The notes under the pieces were generated by a model, which did not search any database, was not told the DNA's origin, and saw only the letters and a program-made list of their open reading frames with translations. Position numbers and translations under genes: made by a program. A DNA stretch of 64,000 nucleotides from Dipteris shenzhenensis (lineage: Eukaryota; Polypodiophyta; Polypodiopsida; Gleicheniales): NCBI GenBank assembly GCA_047967505.1, contig CM106540.1; one strand, given 5' to 3'. Below are positions 33,517 through 44,163 of this stretch, piece after piece. Position 1 is the first letter of the stretch. Every line of letters begins with the position of its first letter.

Positions 33517-36346
33517 TTATTCTAATCGAGCATAGTTTTGGCATTGCATATATCCCTCCTCCCTTATTTGGAGATTTAATTTCCGTAGTCTTGCATAGAT
33601 ATCATTGTTTTGTGGATGGCTTTTGTCCCCCACAATGAACTCATGAATATCGATACCAACCTCAATAAATGCCTTGCCTGGCTTCTTCCAAGCATTGTTG
33701 TGTTTTCTATGTTCTTCTAAGTTGCCTGCATTTTCATGCATGCCAGCATGAGCATAAATGCTGGACATAAGAAAGCATCCAGCAGAGTTTCTGCTGTCTA
33801 TTGCATGAATGTGGTTAAAGCATCGCCTTCCAAGTTCCACATTACCATGTGTTCTGCAATGACCAAGTAAAGATGTCCAGCTCACCACATTCGCTTCAAA
33901 CGGCATATTTTGAAGCAAGACTGCAGCCTTCTTCAAATGTCCTGCACGGCCAAGCAGGTCGACCATGCAGTTGTAATGTTCAAGTTTTGGAGCAATTCCA
34001 TGCTCTTCCGTCATCAGTTTAAAATGATGATCGCCTTCGTGCAGCAGGCCCACATGACTGCAGGCAGAGAGAGAGGGGAGGGGGGGGGAGGTCGCAGCAA
34101 GTGAGAGAGAGAGTGGGGAGGAGAGTGGGGAGCCCAAGTGAGAGAGAGGGAAAAGGTGAGGAGAAAGGGAGAGAGAGAGAGAGAGAGGGGAAATGAAGAG
34201 GAGGGGAGAGAGTAGACTAAGATGAGAGGAAACATAGACTAGAGCGGAGAGGAAAGAGAGAGAGAGAAGAGTGAGAGAGATGAAAATTTAGAGAGGGAGG
34301 ACACGAGAAAGTACGATCGAGATAGAAAATCTTACCAAGGAAGAGGAGACATGAGTGGGCGACGATCGAGACAAGATGAAGGAGCTACGATCAATGAGGC
34401 ATATGAGAGGAGATTGGTATGTGATTTAGTCTAAACTTAAAGAAACAAAACTATAAACCTTGGTGTTTGGTGAAAATTTAGAGAGAAACATATGCTACAT
34501 TATCTGGCTTTACACCTTCGTTTTGCATATCGTTGAAATATTTCAGCGCTGACTTGTAGTCACTGCGATGGGCGAATCCTGCAATCATTGCACTCCAAGT
34601 AACCACACTCCGGTTCAGCGATGTCTTGAATACACTTCGGGCATCCTCAAAACACCCACACGTGGTATACATGTTGATGAGGACACTACTAATATAGGCA
34701 TTCAACTCACACCCACTTTTCAGGATGTGAGTATGAATAAGTCCACCCTTCTCTCGCGCATCTATATCAGAACATGCTTTCAAGATGCACACAAAAGTCA
34801 CTTCATTTGGATCTGCTCCCTCCTGTTTCATTTGTTGATAAAGTTGGAGAGCCTCCTCAACCTGCCCATGCTGAGCATATCCTCCCACAATTGAATTCCA
34901 CGTTACCACATTTTGCTTAGGCAATTTATCAAACACCTTATGTGCCTGCTGAAGGCTACCAAATTTTGCATACGTGTTGATGAGGGTATTGCCAATCACT
35001 GCATCCAATTCAAAGCCGATTTCCATAATCTGGGCATGAAACAGCTTGCCCTGGTTTAGCTCAACAATGCCTATGCATGCTTTCAGAATGCTGACAAATG
35101 TGAGCCTGTCTGGCTCCATACACTCCTGCTGCATTTGTCTAAAGAGTTGAAAGGCCTTCTGGCCATGCTCATTTTGGGCATACGCAGTGATGATGGCATT
35201 CCATGTCACCACATCTCGATTTGATAATTTGTCAAACACCCTGTCTGCATCCTCAAGGGCCCCACAATTGGCATACACACAAATGAGTGTGTTACCGATG
35301 TTAGTATGGAACTCCAAACCAGTTTTGATAATGTGTGCATGAATCAGCTTGCCTTGATCGAGCACTCCAATGCTCATAGAAGCTTTCAAGGCACTGATAA
35401 ACGTGACTTCATTCGGTTTTATGCACTCCTGTTGCATGATCTCAAAAGCCAAAAGGGCTTTCTGTGCACATCCATGCTCAGCGTATCCTTCTATCAGTGC
35501 ACTCCATGTCACTACATTCTTTTTTGGGAATTTGTCAAACAATGCTTGTGCATCCTTGAGACTTCCACATTTGGCATACATGTCTATGAGTGCATTGCCA
35601 ACAATAATGTCCCATTCGAAACCATGTTCAATGACAACAGCATGAAACAGCTTGCCTTCACCTAGGGCTGACATTCTTATATATACTTTCAAAATGCAAA
35701 CAAAAGTGATTTGGTTCGGCTTAAATCCCATTAGTTGCATCTTCTGGAAAAGCTGGAATGCTTCTTGCCAATAATCATGCTGAACATATCCTGCAATCAA
35801 TGTATTCCATGTCACCAGATCTTGGTTTGGCAAATCAGCAAACACCTCATACGCATCCTTTAGACTCCCACATTTGGCATACATGTCAATCAGGGTGTTG
35901 CAAACATATAAATCTGATTTCAACGGAGTACCAAGAATGTGAGCATGAATCAGCTTGCCTTGTTTCAGGGATGCCATACCAGCACATGCCTTGAGGACTG
36001 CGACATAAACATGTCCATCTGGTTTGACACTTGATTTTTGCATATGTTTATATAGTCTGATAGCCTGCTCACTTTTCCCATACTTGGCAAATGCGGAAAT
36101 AATAGCACTCCAGGAAAATACATCTGGATCAGAGAGATTACTAAAGACTTGGTTTGCTTCTGGTAAATTTCCAAATGATGCAAACATGCGAATCAAATAG
36201 CTCCCCAGAAAGGCATTTGATTCGTATCCACTCTTCACAATAAGGTCAAGCACTTCCCTACCTGCTGTTATGTCTCCATTGTCCATGCATCTCTGCAAAA
36301 GACAACAAATAGCTTTTCTGGGGAAATAAGTCCCTCTCAGCTCCAT
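33517..36346 (-). pseudogene. PLS-class PPR gene 2, split by insertion (E/E+ end preserved)
   Basis: The first part (36,346 to 34,478) gives 622 residues from ATG. It begins almost at once with PPR motifs and has no clear organelle-targeting leader; an in-frame stop lies just upstream, so an upstream exon is possible. PLS triplets follow (MYAKCGSLKDA, DVVTWNAIITAYAQ, LNQGKLFHA). The frame stops after DNVAYVSL. The protein resumes at about 34,065 with ACSHVGLLHEGDHHF, LEHYNCMVDLLGRAG (E region) and HEFIVGDKSHP (E+), ending at 33,517 without a DYW domain. Between the parts lies a pyrimidine-rich insert. No GT-AG pair in the correct phase was found, so an intron looks unlikely. The family binds organelle RNA for editing or processing. 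Confidence 0.8.
34066..34477 (-). other. GA/CT-rich insertion splitting PPR gene 2
   Basis: About 410 bp, mostly ctctct-type on the minus strand, lie between codons for YVSL and ACSH that are adjacent in related proteins. The phrase ctctaaattttca occurs at both the start of the insert (about 34,470) and within it (about 34,285), hinting at duplication. Its 3' edge (ctctctctgcctgcag) imitates a splice acceptor. No coding is seen. Confidence 0.65.
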
Positions 36347-37433
36347 GAGGCCCAATGTGCCTCATAAAGCTGTGTCTCGTCACTTAGTATTCTGATGTCT
36401 CCAATGCCAACATCTGCCAGGGTGAAAATCGGAGCATTAGTCATAACCCAACAAGTAACATTAAAAACAGGTAAACACAAAGGGACAAAAAGAACAGAAA
36501 TCTTGAAACAATACTGAAATGGTCCAACTTACTATTAATGAAGAAAGCCTATATAAATAGCTTTTCACACTAAAGATTTTGAGTCTTGAAATAACCAGAA
36601 TGCTTTGCCTTATACAAAAGACTTTTGAACACCACCTTGGCTTTGCTAATCATGATAGAAATTCAAATTGAACAGCCACAGCATGATCTATTTGAGACGA
36701 ATATTCACTTTAAAGGAATATACATTTCAAAATCATTCTCTCATCGTCACTACAGCCATCATATATCATAGTAGCGAACTTTGGAACTATTTTGAAACTA
36801 CGATGTGCTCCAACTCCGACTTCAACACCTGGAAATGGCCTTGAAATTACAATTCTTATTGGTAATACAGCAAGTTGATGCATAAGCACGCTCAGAGGTT
36901 TCTATTGGAACCTCCTGTCCCTGCTTCCAAATTTAGCTCACCTCCTCTTCAAAAAGATAAAAATTCTCTTTAGAATGCAATTATCCTTTCAACAGAATAT
37001 GTTTCACAACAAAGAAAAACAAAGAATGACAACTTAAATCCATAACATCTGTGTGAGATCTATCCCCTAGAGGGAAAGCGGCTGGTCAAAGAAGATCGGT
37101 GCTGAATGGGAATGTGTTCCTGTTGAATGGTGTGCACACCAAGCATTCCCTTAACAATGGGAACATGGGAAACAAGGGGAGTATCACATAGATAAGGCAG
37201 GTTGGGGATGAAAATTCACAACTTATGGCACCAAAGTCACTCTACATGAAGCCTTGAACTGACATTTAGTGCAGCTCTGAGGCTCTTGGAAAAGAGACGC
37301 TTCCACGAGAATAGAGCATCTCAGAACATTCATTACGCTGTCATTCACATGCTCCAATCCCATTGTGATCTACATCCCCTTGATAAAACTTTGGGTGCAG
37401 TTCTTAATGCAGTTGCAATGTTGAAGGAGATCC
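36347..37433. other. Upstream region of PPR gene 2, no gene seen
   Basis: This is the expected promoter side of PPR gene 2. No second gene, repeat family or clear core promoter could be identified. Confidence 0.4.
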
Positions 37434-37438
37434 ATCCT

Positions 37439-37960
37439 TGACACATCCCAGCACTCCTGAAACCTCTGATCTGCAAAACAAACACACACCACGTGAGAAC
37501 AGAGCAGGCTGCTCACCACCCAACCATGACATCTACGGGATGTGATCCCGAATCAAGAGATGTCCCCTCCGAGCCACGAGCTGAGCTACTGGCACAAACT
37601 CCCAATCAGATCCAAACCAGCCTGGTGTCGCATACCACCAGGTGGCGCTGTGAAGCCTGGGATCTGCCACTGGGCCTTGGGCTACGCTAAGATGCAGGCG
37701 CGCGTCCGCGACTCAATCTAGGAACAGACCTAGCACCTGGGAACGAAACTTGCTCCCAACTGCACACTGAGAACTGAACCCCCTGGGCCCCTTTTATAGA
37801 CTCGGGCCCCGAGCGCCAAAAATAGCGAAGACCTATAAATAGTCCGTACCCTTGCCACTCAACCCGAGGATCAAGCCTGCCTAGCTCTAAGCCTCCCCAA
37901 GTTACCTGAGCTAGTCTTGTGTACCCAGTACACGTCAGATACCAATCCGTGCACATGACA
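37439..37960 (-). repeat. 3' LTR of the gypsy chromovirus
   Basis: 522 bp, from tgacacatcc to gcacatgaca on the plus strand. On the minus strand a TATA motif (antisense of ccccttttataga at 37,788-37,800) marks the promoter. It matches the 43,553 LTR except for about nine substitutions. Confidence 0.95.
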
Positions 37961-37976
37961 TACTCCCCCTCCTCTA
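37961..37976 (-). other. Polypurine tract of the gypsy chromovirus
   Basis: On the minus strand agaggagggggagta lies directly before the 3' LTR. Purine tracts here prime plus-strand DNA synthesis. Confidence 0.8.
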
Positions 37977-39938
37977 AGAACTCACTCCTGAGTTCACTAA
38001 AAAATCCGGAAACGTTCTTTGGAGGTTTTGTAATGTCTCCCATGTTGCATCCTCCTCAACACGATCCTTCCACTTGATCTTGTATTCCGTGATGGATCGA
38101 TTGCGAATCTGTCTGTCATGAAATTCAAGAATACACTCAGGTTCGTGTGGAATAAAAGTCAAATCTGTAACTTCTATTATCTCGTGAGGAGAAACTAGTT
38201 GATCATCCGCACCCAAGACTTCTTTCAGTCTACTAACATGAAAGACTAGATGGACTTTAACATCAGGAGGCAATTCTAGTCGATATGCAACTGGTCCAAT
38301 TCTTTTAATGACCTTGAACGGACCACAGTATCTGGGGGATAATTTCGGAACCAAACCACCAGTACTTAGGCTCTTGGATTCCTTAGGAATTCGCAAATAT
38401 ACCATCGTTCCTTCAGAGAACTCTCTAGGTGAACGATGTCTATTAGCATAAAACCTGTCCCGATCTTGGGCACTTCTAATAGACTCCTTGGCAAACTGCA
38501 ACATTTCCTGCATGTCTAGCAAGAAGTTCTTTGCAGCATCATTTTGAATTCCTTTTAATCCAACCATAACTGGTGACTTAGGTTGAAACCCGTACATAAG
38601 CATAAAAGGACTGTAACCAGTACTCGAATGCTTTGCACTGTTGTAAGCAAATTCTATCATAGGTAGATAATCTTCCCATGAAGAATGTCTCTTAGATACA
38701 TAAGCCCGAAGCATGTCTTCAACCAACTGGTTAACCTTCTCTGTACTGCCATCGGATTGTGCATGATCCGAGGAACTCATACTTAGAGTAGTTTCTAACT
38801 TCTCAAAAACAAGTGTCCAAAAGTTACTTGTAAACTTTGAGTCCCTGTCACTGACTATGTCAGATGGCAAACCATACAGCTTAAACAAGTGGTCCACAAA
38901 CTCATGAGCCAACTGAACAGCTGAAATAGTTGTTCTAGTAGGTAAGAACCTAGCCATTTTTCTCAAACGGTCGACTATGACCCAAATGGAGTCATGACCC
39001 TTGCGCGTTCGAGGCAAACCAGTAATAAAATCCATGGAAATACTTTCCCAATTATTACCTGGAATCTGTAATGGTTGTAATAAGCCCGCGCTCCTAAAGC
39101 GTTCTGCCTTAGTAACCTTACAAACCCGGCAACCTACTACATAGCTCTCAATAAATGCACGCATCTTAGGCCAATAAAAGGTATGCTTCACAAGAGACAG
39201 AGTTCGATGTATACCCGGATGTCCAGCACTAGGAGCATCATGACACTCCCAGAGAATCTTAGATTTAAGGTCCAGAACATCTGGCACACAAATCTTTTCA
39301 TTCCGGAACAGCAAGCCGTTCCTAATCATCCACTGACCTCCCGCCACCTGTACCGTAGGTGGCACAATCCCTGAGTCATGGTCAACCATGGAGCTCCCAT
39401 CCTGGACTCTCTGCCAATAAGAACTGAAATGACTATCAGTTGCGTATAGCCCTCTCAAGGATTGAAATAGGTCTAAGGATATTTCCGTAAATGACAGAGC
39501 ATTTACAAACTTAACTCGACTTAAGGCATCCGCCACACTATTCAACGAACCCTTACGATAACGTATTTCAAAATCAAAATCTTGCATTAATTCTGCCCAT
39601 CTAGCTTTCCGCCCCCTCCATTCAGATCCATCACACACATACTTAATTGACTGATGATCAGTCAATACAAGGAACTTTGAACCATACAAGTAGTGTCTCC
39701 AAACCTTAAGGGCATACACTACAGCATAAAGTTCATTTTCTAGTGTGGGCCAATGATATTGGGTGTCGTCTAGCTTCTTACTCTCGAAAGCTACAGGTCT
39801 GCCCTCTTGGAATAGAGCTGCCCCAATCGCATAATCACTCGCATCGGCCTCTAAAACATAAGGCCGGGTAGGATCGGGTAATGCAAGAACGGGTGCTTCC
39901 TTGATAGAAAACTTCAAGGTTTCAAAAGCCTTGTTCAT
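37974..39938 (-). CDS. Gypsy RNase H - integrase - chromodomain segment
   Basis: The open frame has 654 codons. Near its start is the RNase H core (LEADASDYAIGAALF, TLENELYAVVYALKVW, TDHQSIKYV). The integrase zinc finger follows (HPGIHRTLSLVKHTFYWPK with CRVCK), then the catalytic core with D (SMDFITGLPRT), D (VSDRDSKF) and E (GSTEKVNQ). The C-terminus holds a chromodomain-like region (RNRSITEYKIKWKDR, EEDATWE), which in this clade steers integration to chromatin. It is the third part of one pol frame; an in-frame TGA separates it from the RT part. Confidence 0.9.
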   Translation of the reverse strand: MNKAFETLKFSIKEAPVLALPDPTRPYVLEADASDYAIGAALFQEGRPVAFESKKLDDTQYHWPTLENELYAVVYALKVWRHYLYGSKFLVLTDHQSIKYVCDGSEWRGRKARWAELMQDFDFEIRYRKGSLNSVADALSRVKFVNALSFTEISLDLFQSLRGLYATDSHFSSYWQRVQDGSSMVDHDSGIVPPTVQVAGGQWMIRNGLLFRNEKICVPDVLDLKSKILWECHDAPSAGHPGIHRTLSLVKHTFYWPKMRAFIESYVVGCRVCKVTKAERFRSAGLLQPLQIPGNNWESISMDFITGLPRTRKGHDSIWVIVDRLRKMARFLPTRTTISAVQLAHEFVDHLFKLYGLPSDIVSDRDSKFTSNFWTLVFEKLETTLSMSSSDHAQSDGSTEKVNQLVEDMLRAYVSKRHSSWEDYLPMIEFAYNSAKHSSTGYSPFMLMYGFQPKSPVMVGLKGIQNDAAKNFLLDMQEMLQFAKESIRSAQDRDRFYANRHRSPREFSEGTMVYLRIPKESKSLSTGGLVPKLSPRYCGPFKVIKRIGPVAYRLELPPDVKVHLVFHVSRLKEVLGADDQLVSPHEIIEVTDLTFIPHEPECILEFHDRQIRNRSITEYKIKWKDRVEEDATWETLQNLQRTFPDFLVNSGVSS

Positions 39939-39947
39939 TGCATCATA

Positions 39948-40607
39948 TCAAAAGGCTGGCTGGGTAGACCTGCGTCCATGACCTTTCAATATGTTTGTCA
40001 AGGGTGCCATGATATGTGAATAATCACGCACAGATTTCCGTAGAAATACCGTAAATCCTAGGAAAGAACGAAGTTGTTTCACAATCTGAGGAATAGGCCA
40101 TTCTAAAACCTTCTGGATGCGATCCAGATCAATGCTAATACCTTCAGAAGAAATCTTGTGCCCTAAGTAAATGATCTCCTTCATAAAGAAGTCACATTTA
40201 CTCATCTTGGCACAGAGCTTATGCTGTCTTAGAATAACTAAGACAATCCGAAGGTGTCCTATGTGATCCTCAAGCGTTAGACTATATACCAAGATGTCAT
40301 CTAAGAACACTACAACGAATTTGCCCAGAAAATCCCTGAACAAATCGTTCATCATCTGCTGAAAGGTGGCAGGAGCATTGGTCAAACCAAAAGGTAATAC
40401 GAGGAACTCGTAATGACCATACCTAGTTCGGAATGCGATTCTATCTATGTGTTTAGCATAGATACGGATTTGGTGATAACCCGTACGCAAATCAATCTTA
40501 GTGAAATACTTCGCTCCGGCCAAACGGTCTATCAGATCATCGAAACGAGGTAGAGGGTATCGATTCTTAATTGTCACTTTATTTAATCGTTTATAATCTA
40601 TACACAT
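39948..40607 (-). CDS. Gypsy reverse transcriptase segment
   Basis: The RT core is open over 219 codons in the same frame as its neighbours: DYKRLNKVTIKNRYPLPR, FTKIDLRTGYHQIRI, VLPFGLTNAPATFQQMM and the catalytic VVFLDDILVYS. An in-frame TAG lies just upstream, between KKKDST and RMCIDY, and an in-frame TGA just downstream, after STQPAF. Both look like point mutations in an otherwise good pol. Confidence 0.9.
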   Translation of the reverse strand: MCIDYKRLNKVTIKNRYPLPRFDDLIDRLAGAKYFTKIDLRTGYHQIRIYAKHIDRIAFRTRYGHYEFLVLPFGLTNAPATFQQMMNDLFRDFLGKFVVVFLDDILVYSLTLEDHIGHLRIVLVILRQHKLCAKMSKCDFFMKEIIYLGHKISSEGISIDLDRIQKVLEWPIPQIVKQLRSFLGFTVFLRKSVRDYSHIMAPLTNILKGHGRRSTQPAF

Positions 40608-40610
40608 TCT

Positions 40611-41237
40611 CTAAGTAGAATCTTTTTTCTTTCTTAAGAGGACAGGTGCACCCCAAGGTGATTTACTTGGGCGTATATAGCCCATATTCAGGTAATCCTG
40701 TAGCTGGGTAGCTAACTCATCCTCCTCTACCTGGCTCATCCTATAAGGTGGTACACTAATAGGTTGAGCCCCTGGGACTAAGTCTATGCGATGAACTACT
40801 GCCCGTTCTGGAGGTAAACCTTCCGGCAGTTGAGCAAGGAATACATCTTGAAAACTATCTAACAACATTCTCAATTCACGGTGTTCAAACACACTTAAAT
40901 CATTTTTGTTTATTACAGAGACAACAAATGAAGAAAGCGGAATCAAAACACACTGATAGACATCATAATGAGAAGTGTTTAATATATTCCGAAGCTGCAT
41001 CGCAGATACAATAGGTCCCTGAGAAGAGGGAATTTTATCACACTGAATACAAAATTGGGTGTCCTTATCTACAAAAGAAAGGGTATGCTCCGTCCATCCA
41101 ATCTGAATATTGTGGGTTTTAAACCACTCTATTCCGATCAACAAGTCTACATGCTCCAGGTGCATAACATAACACGTAAGAGTCCCTGTGTAAGCTTGAA
41201 TCCGGATAGGAAGCGCCCAACCTTGCGATCCCAAAAC
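40611..41237 (-). CDS. Gypsy protease C-terminus and RT N-terminus
   Basis: This frame carries the rest of the protease (LLIGIEWFKTHNI) and the linker into RT (FQDVFLAQLPEGLPPERAV, PPYRMSQVEEDEL, IRPSKSPWGAPVL). It is in another frame from gag-protease. The switch falls near 41,240 at a run of four T residues on the minus strand, so a one-base slip in a homopolymer is the simplest cause. Confidence 0.85.
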   Translation of the reverse strand, partial: VLGSQGWALPIRIQAYTGTLTCYVMHLEHVDLLIGIEWFKTHNIQIGWTEHTLSFVDKDTQFCIQCDKIPSSQGPIVSAMQLRNILNTSHYDVYQCVLIPLSSFVVSVINKNDLSVFEHRELRMLLDSFQDVFLAQLPEGLPPERAVVHRIDLVPGAQPISVPPYRMSQVEEDELATQLQDYLNMGYIRPSKSPWGAPVLLRKKKDST

Positions 41238-42550
41238 TGCTTCCCAGTTGGAAGCTGCACCTCATAGGTGTGATCGCTAGGTACTGTGGACAGCCCCATC
41301 TTCTGCACAAATTTGTAATTAACAAAGTTGTGAGAGCTGCCCGGATCAAAGAGAATGTGAACCTGTTGGTCCATAACTTCTCCATAAACTCGGAAAAGAT
41401 CATGGGAACCAAACAACGAAGTATTGAAAGTGCAATTATAAGAAAGTGGGCAGGTAATGACATTTACAGAAATACCTGTCATCGAAACTTGGTTCGCTCC
41501 CTTGGCTTTGGTACCTGGACCCGCCTGGAGCTTCGGTCCAAGCACTAACTTTTGATTCTTCCGCTTTGGACACTCATTCTTGGTGTGGCCCCGCTCCTCG
41601 CAATAGAAGCAACGTCCTTCTTTCTTAAGCTTCAATGTGCGAAGGAAACGGGCTCGACCATTCTTTGTCAAGTTTTTCTTGGAGGCGTTCTCCGTAGACT
41701 TCGTCTCCCCGGTACCAGTCGTAGGCTGAAAGAACTTGCGTTTGTTCTTTCCACTCGTGTCGGAAACTGTAGTTGCTTTTGCACCGGCCATGGTATCATC
41801 ATAAATACGCGTGTAGTTCATGGCCTCTTGCAACGTTGTGCATTTGTTGTTCTTTATTTGCAACTTGTACGAATCTGGCAAACCATCTACAAAGAAACCT
41901 AACAAGGTCACTGGATCCATCTTTGTGGCCCTGGTCTGCAGATCCCGAAACCTTTGAAGATAAACTTCAAATGACAAGTTCAGCTTTGACATATCGAGGG
42001 CTTTAAGCTTGCCAACGATATCATAATCGTCCTCCTTCTTCAGGAACTCCTTCCTTAAGACCCCTTCGAAATCTATCCATGTATCCGGCTTAGGTTGGAG
42101 TTCCTTCCACCATAGCAACGCTTTACCTGACATGAAACCGGCTGCAAGCTGGATTTTCTTCTCATCTGGGTACGGGTGGAACTGGAAGTGTACCTGCCAC
42201 TTGTGTAACCAAGTGTCAACCACCTCCTTAGTTCGAGACTTTTGATCTCCCGGAAAAGGATCTGGAGTTATGTTCGGACCTAGCACTGAAGCCATGGCAT
42301 CCACATGCGTGAGTGCCTGCACGGTGCTAGCCAGAAGAGTGAGAGTCGCTTCAATCCCTTGGAGTTGCTGTGTCAACCCCGTTTGATTCGCATTAACCTG
42401 CTCGAATTTGCCATCCAGAGCAGTAGTGAATTCACTGAAGGCCTTCTTCGTAATCAGATCGTCATAAAGACCCTGGTCTTCCTCTCCCACAGGAGTGTAA
42501 TCCAAATCCTGATCTCCCATGGTGAACTCGGGATTTGCAGGATCAGACAT
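41147..42550 (-). CDS. Gypsy Gag and protease active-site region
   Basis: The start chosen is the ATG at 42,550 (MSDPANPEFTMG), since the open frame further upstream is leader repeat. The Gag core is present (WLHKWQVHFQFHPYPDEKK, LLWWKELQ, FVDGLPDSYKLQIK). A CCHC zinc knuckle follows (CFYCEERGHTKNEC), then the protease active site (ILFDPGSSHNFV). After about 41,240 the frame is wrong and the last residues are not real protein. Confidence 0.9.
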   Translation of the reverse strand: MSDPANPEFTMGDQDLDYTPVGEEDQGLYDDLITKKAFSEFTTALDGKFEQVNANQTGLTQQLQGIEATLTLLASTVQALTHVDAMASVLGPNITPDPFPGDQKSRTKEVVDTWLHKWQVHFQFHPYPDEKKIQLAAGFMSGKALLWWKELQPKPDTWIDFEGVLRKEFLKKEDDYDIVGKLKALDMSKLNLSFEVYLQRFRDLQTRATKMDPVTLLGFFVDGLPDSYKLQIKNNKCTTLQEAMNYTRIYDDTMAGAKATTVSDTSGKNKRKFFQPTTGTGETKSTENASKKNLTKNGRARFLRTLKLKKEGRCFYCEERGHTKNECPKRKNQKLVLGPKLQAGPGTKAKGANQVSMTGISVNVITCPLSYNCTFNTSLFGSHDLFRVYGEVMDQQVHILFDPGSSHNFVNYKFVQKMGLSTVPSDHTYEVQLPTGKQFWDRKVGRFLSGFKLTQGLLRVMLCTWSM

Positions 42551-42731
42551 ATCTGAAATCTGATTTGAACGAATATAAACTGAGAGAAATAACTGAGTTA
42601 ATTGAAGCTGAAAGGAGAGTGGAGCAGAGAAAAACCGTCCCAAAAGATGCTGACGGAAGAAGATGCTGAAAACTGGCGAACCGCGGGCGCAATAAACCCG
42701 GAATCTTGCTGAATTCGCTGCAGGCTGCAGT

Positions 42732-42945
42732 GTACGGATTCCTGCAGCAATCCGTACTGTACGGTACCCTCCCGCTGACCGTACAGGTGACGCAGATTGT
42801 ACGGATTGCTGACGTGGTTGTACGTACGGTTGCTGACGCAATCCGTACAATTGCTGATGTAATCTGTACGGACGCTGATGCAATCCGTACAGTTGCTGAC
42901 GTGGGCGTACGGTGGCTGACGCATGTGTACGGCCGATGACGCAGG
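42732..42945 (-). repeat. Minisatellite in the gypsy 5' leader
   Basis: About ten short units of roughly 20 bp built on gctgacgcaatccgtacag occur between the primer-binding site and gag. Variants alternate caatccgtac and gattgtacgg, so neighbouring units can pair with each other. The long upstream open frame through this region is explained by the repeat. Confidence 0.8.
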
Positions 42946-43536
42946 CTGTCCCGAATCCCGATGGCGCAATCAAGTCGTTGGGCAAAGAGGCCTCCTCGCA
43001 AGGTTGTGGTTGAGCTTGGAACCTTGTCCAACTATATAGGGAACAGGGCAGCCAGATTAGGAAGCCCTGCTTCCAAAAAAGGCTCACCCTCCCAACTTTG
43101 GAGGGTGGTGCTTTTTCGAAAAAAATAGCACCTCCCACAGGGTGGCCGCACCCTGTTCCAGTTCCTTGCGCCTCTCCCTGCCCTGGCCGAAAATCCTTCC
43201 AGCCATGGCGCACCAACACAGCCTCCAACTCTACATTCTCGACCCCCACGCAGCCCCGTCAGCCTCGAACCGCTCGCCTGCCACTCAGCTACCCTATCGC
43301 CTCTCCTTCCTACACCTCCGCTCTCTCCCAGCTATGCTCATCCCTCTCTCACCTCAACCCTTCAGGAATTTCGAAATCTAGACTCTCTCTTTCTCCTACC
43401 TTTTCCATACATCCTGACCACCCCTGATAACCCAGAAGCCAACCAAGATTTGCAGCAACAAATTTCGAAATTTAGGGCATACCTGGAGAAAGAAATCGTC
43501 CAAAGTACTCGCATCAGAAATTCCTACCTCAGGAGC

Positions 43537-43552
43537 TGGCTCTGATACCAAC
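43537..43552 (-). other. Primer-binding site of the gypsy chromovirus
   Basis: The plus strand tggctctgataccaac is antisense to ttggtatcagagcca, a tRNA-Met type primer site. It directly abuts the 5' LTR. Confidence 0.9.
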
Positions 43553-44074
43553 TGACACATCCCAGCACTCCTGAAACTTCTGATCTGCAAAACAAACACA
43601 CACCACGTGAGAACAGAGCAGGCTGCTCACCACCCAACCATGACATCTACGGGATGTGATCCCAAATCAGGAGATGTCCCCTCCGAGCCACGAGCTGAGC
43701 TACTGGCACAAACTCCCAATCAGATCCAAACCAGCCTGGTGTCCCATACCACCAGGTGGCGCTGTGAAGCCTGGGATCTGCCACTGGGCCTTGAGCTACG
43801 CTAAGATGCAGGCGCACGTCCGCGACTCAATCCAGGAACAGACCTAGCACCTAGGAACGAAACTTGCTCCCAACTGCACACTGAGAACTGAACCCCCTGG
43901 GCCCCTTTTATAGACTCGGGCCCCGAGCGCCAAAAATAGCGAAGACCTATAAATAGTCCGTACCCTTGCCACTCAACCCAAGGATCAAGCCTGCCTAGCT
44001 CTAAGCCTCCCCAAGTTACCTGAGCTAGTCTTGTGTACCCAGTACACGTCAGATACCAATCCGTGCACATGACA
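43553..44074 (-). repeat. 5' LTR of the gypsy chromovirus
   Basis: 522 bp, same ends and layout as the 3' LTR at 37,439. It is followed by the target duplication atcct. Confidence 0.95.
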
Positions 44075-44163
44075 ATCCTTCACTTGAGATCCTCAGTATG
44101 TATACCGGTGTTCTCATGGGATCAGGTTGAATACCTCACCTTACATGGAGACGTAAAGTCAAT

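Larger units (their letters stand above)
37439..44074 (-). mobile_element. Full-length Ty3/gypsy chromovirus retrotransposon
   Basis: The 6,636-bp element has two 522-bp LTRs, ends TG...CA, and the target duplication atcct at 37,434-37,438 and 44,075-44,079. The order on the minus strand is 5' LTR, tRNA-Met-type primer site, long leader, gag with zinc knuckle, protease, RT, RNase H, integrase with chromodomain, polypurine tract, 3' LTR. The LTRs differ at about 9 of 522 positions, 8 of them transitions, so the insertion is fairly young. One frame change and two in-frame stops in pol make this copy unable to produce an intact polyprotein. Confidence 0.95.

Noticed and set aside
34066-34477. 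A normal GT-AG intron in PPR gene 2
   Set aside because: The acceptor is good, but the GT dinucleotides near the exon end give the wrong phase. A functional intron could not be modelled.
42551-43249. N-terminal extension of the gypsy Gag frame
   Set aside because: It reads through the leader minisatellite and lacks Gag similarity; the ATG at 42,550 fits better.
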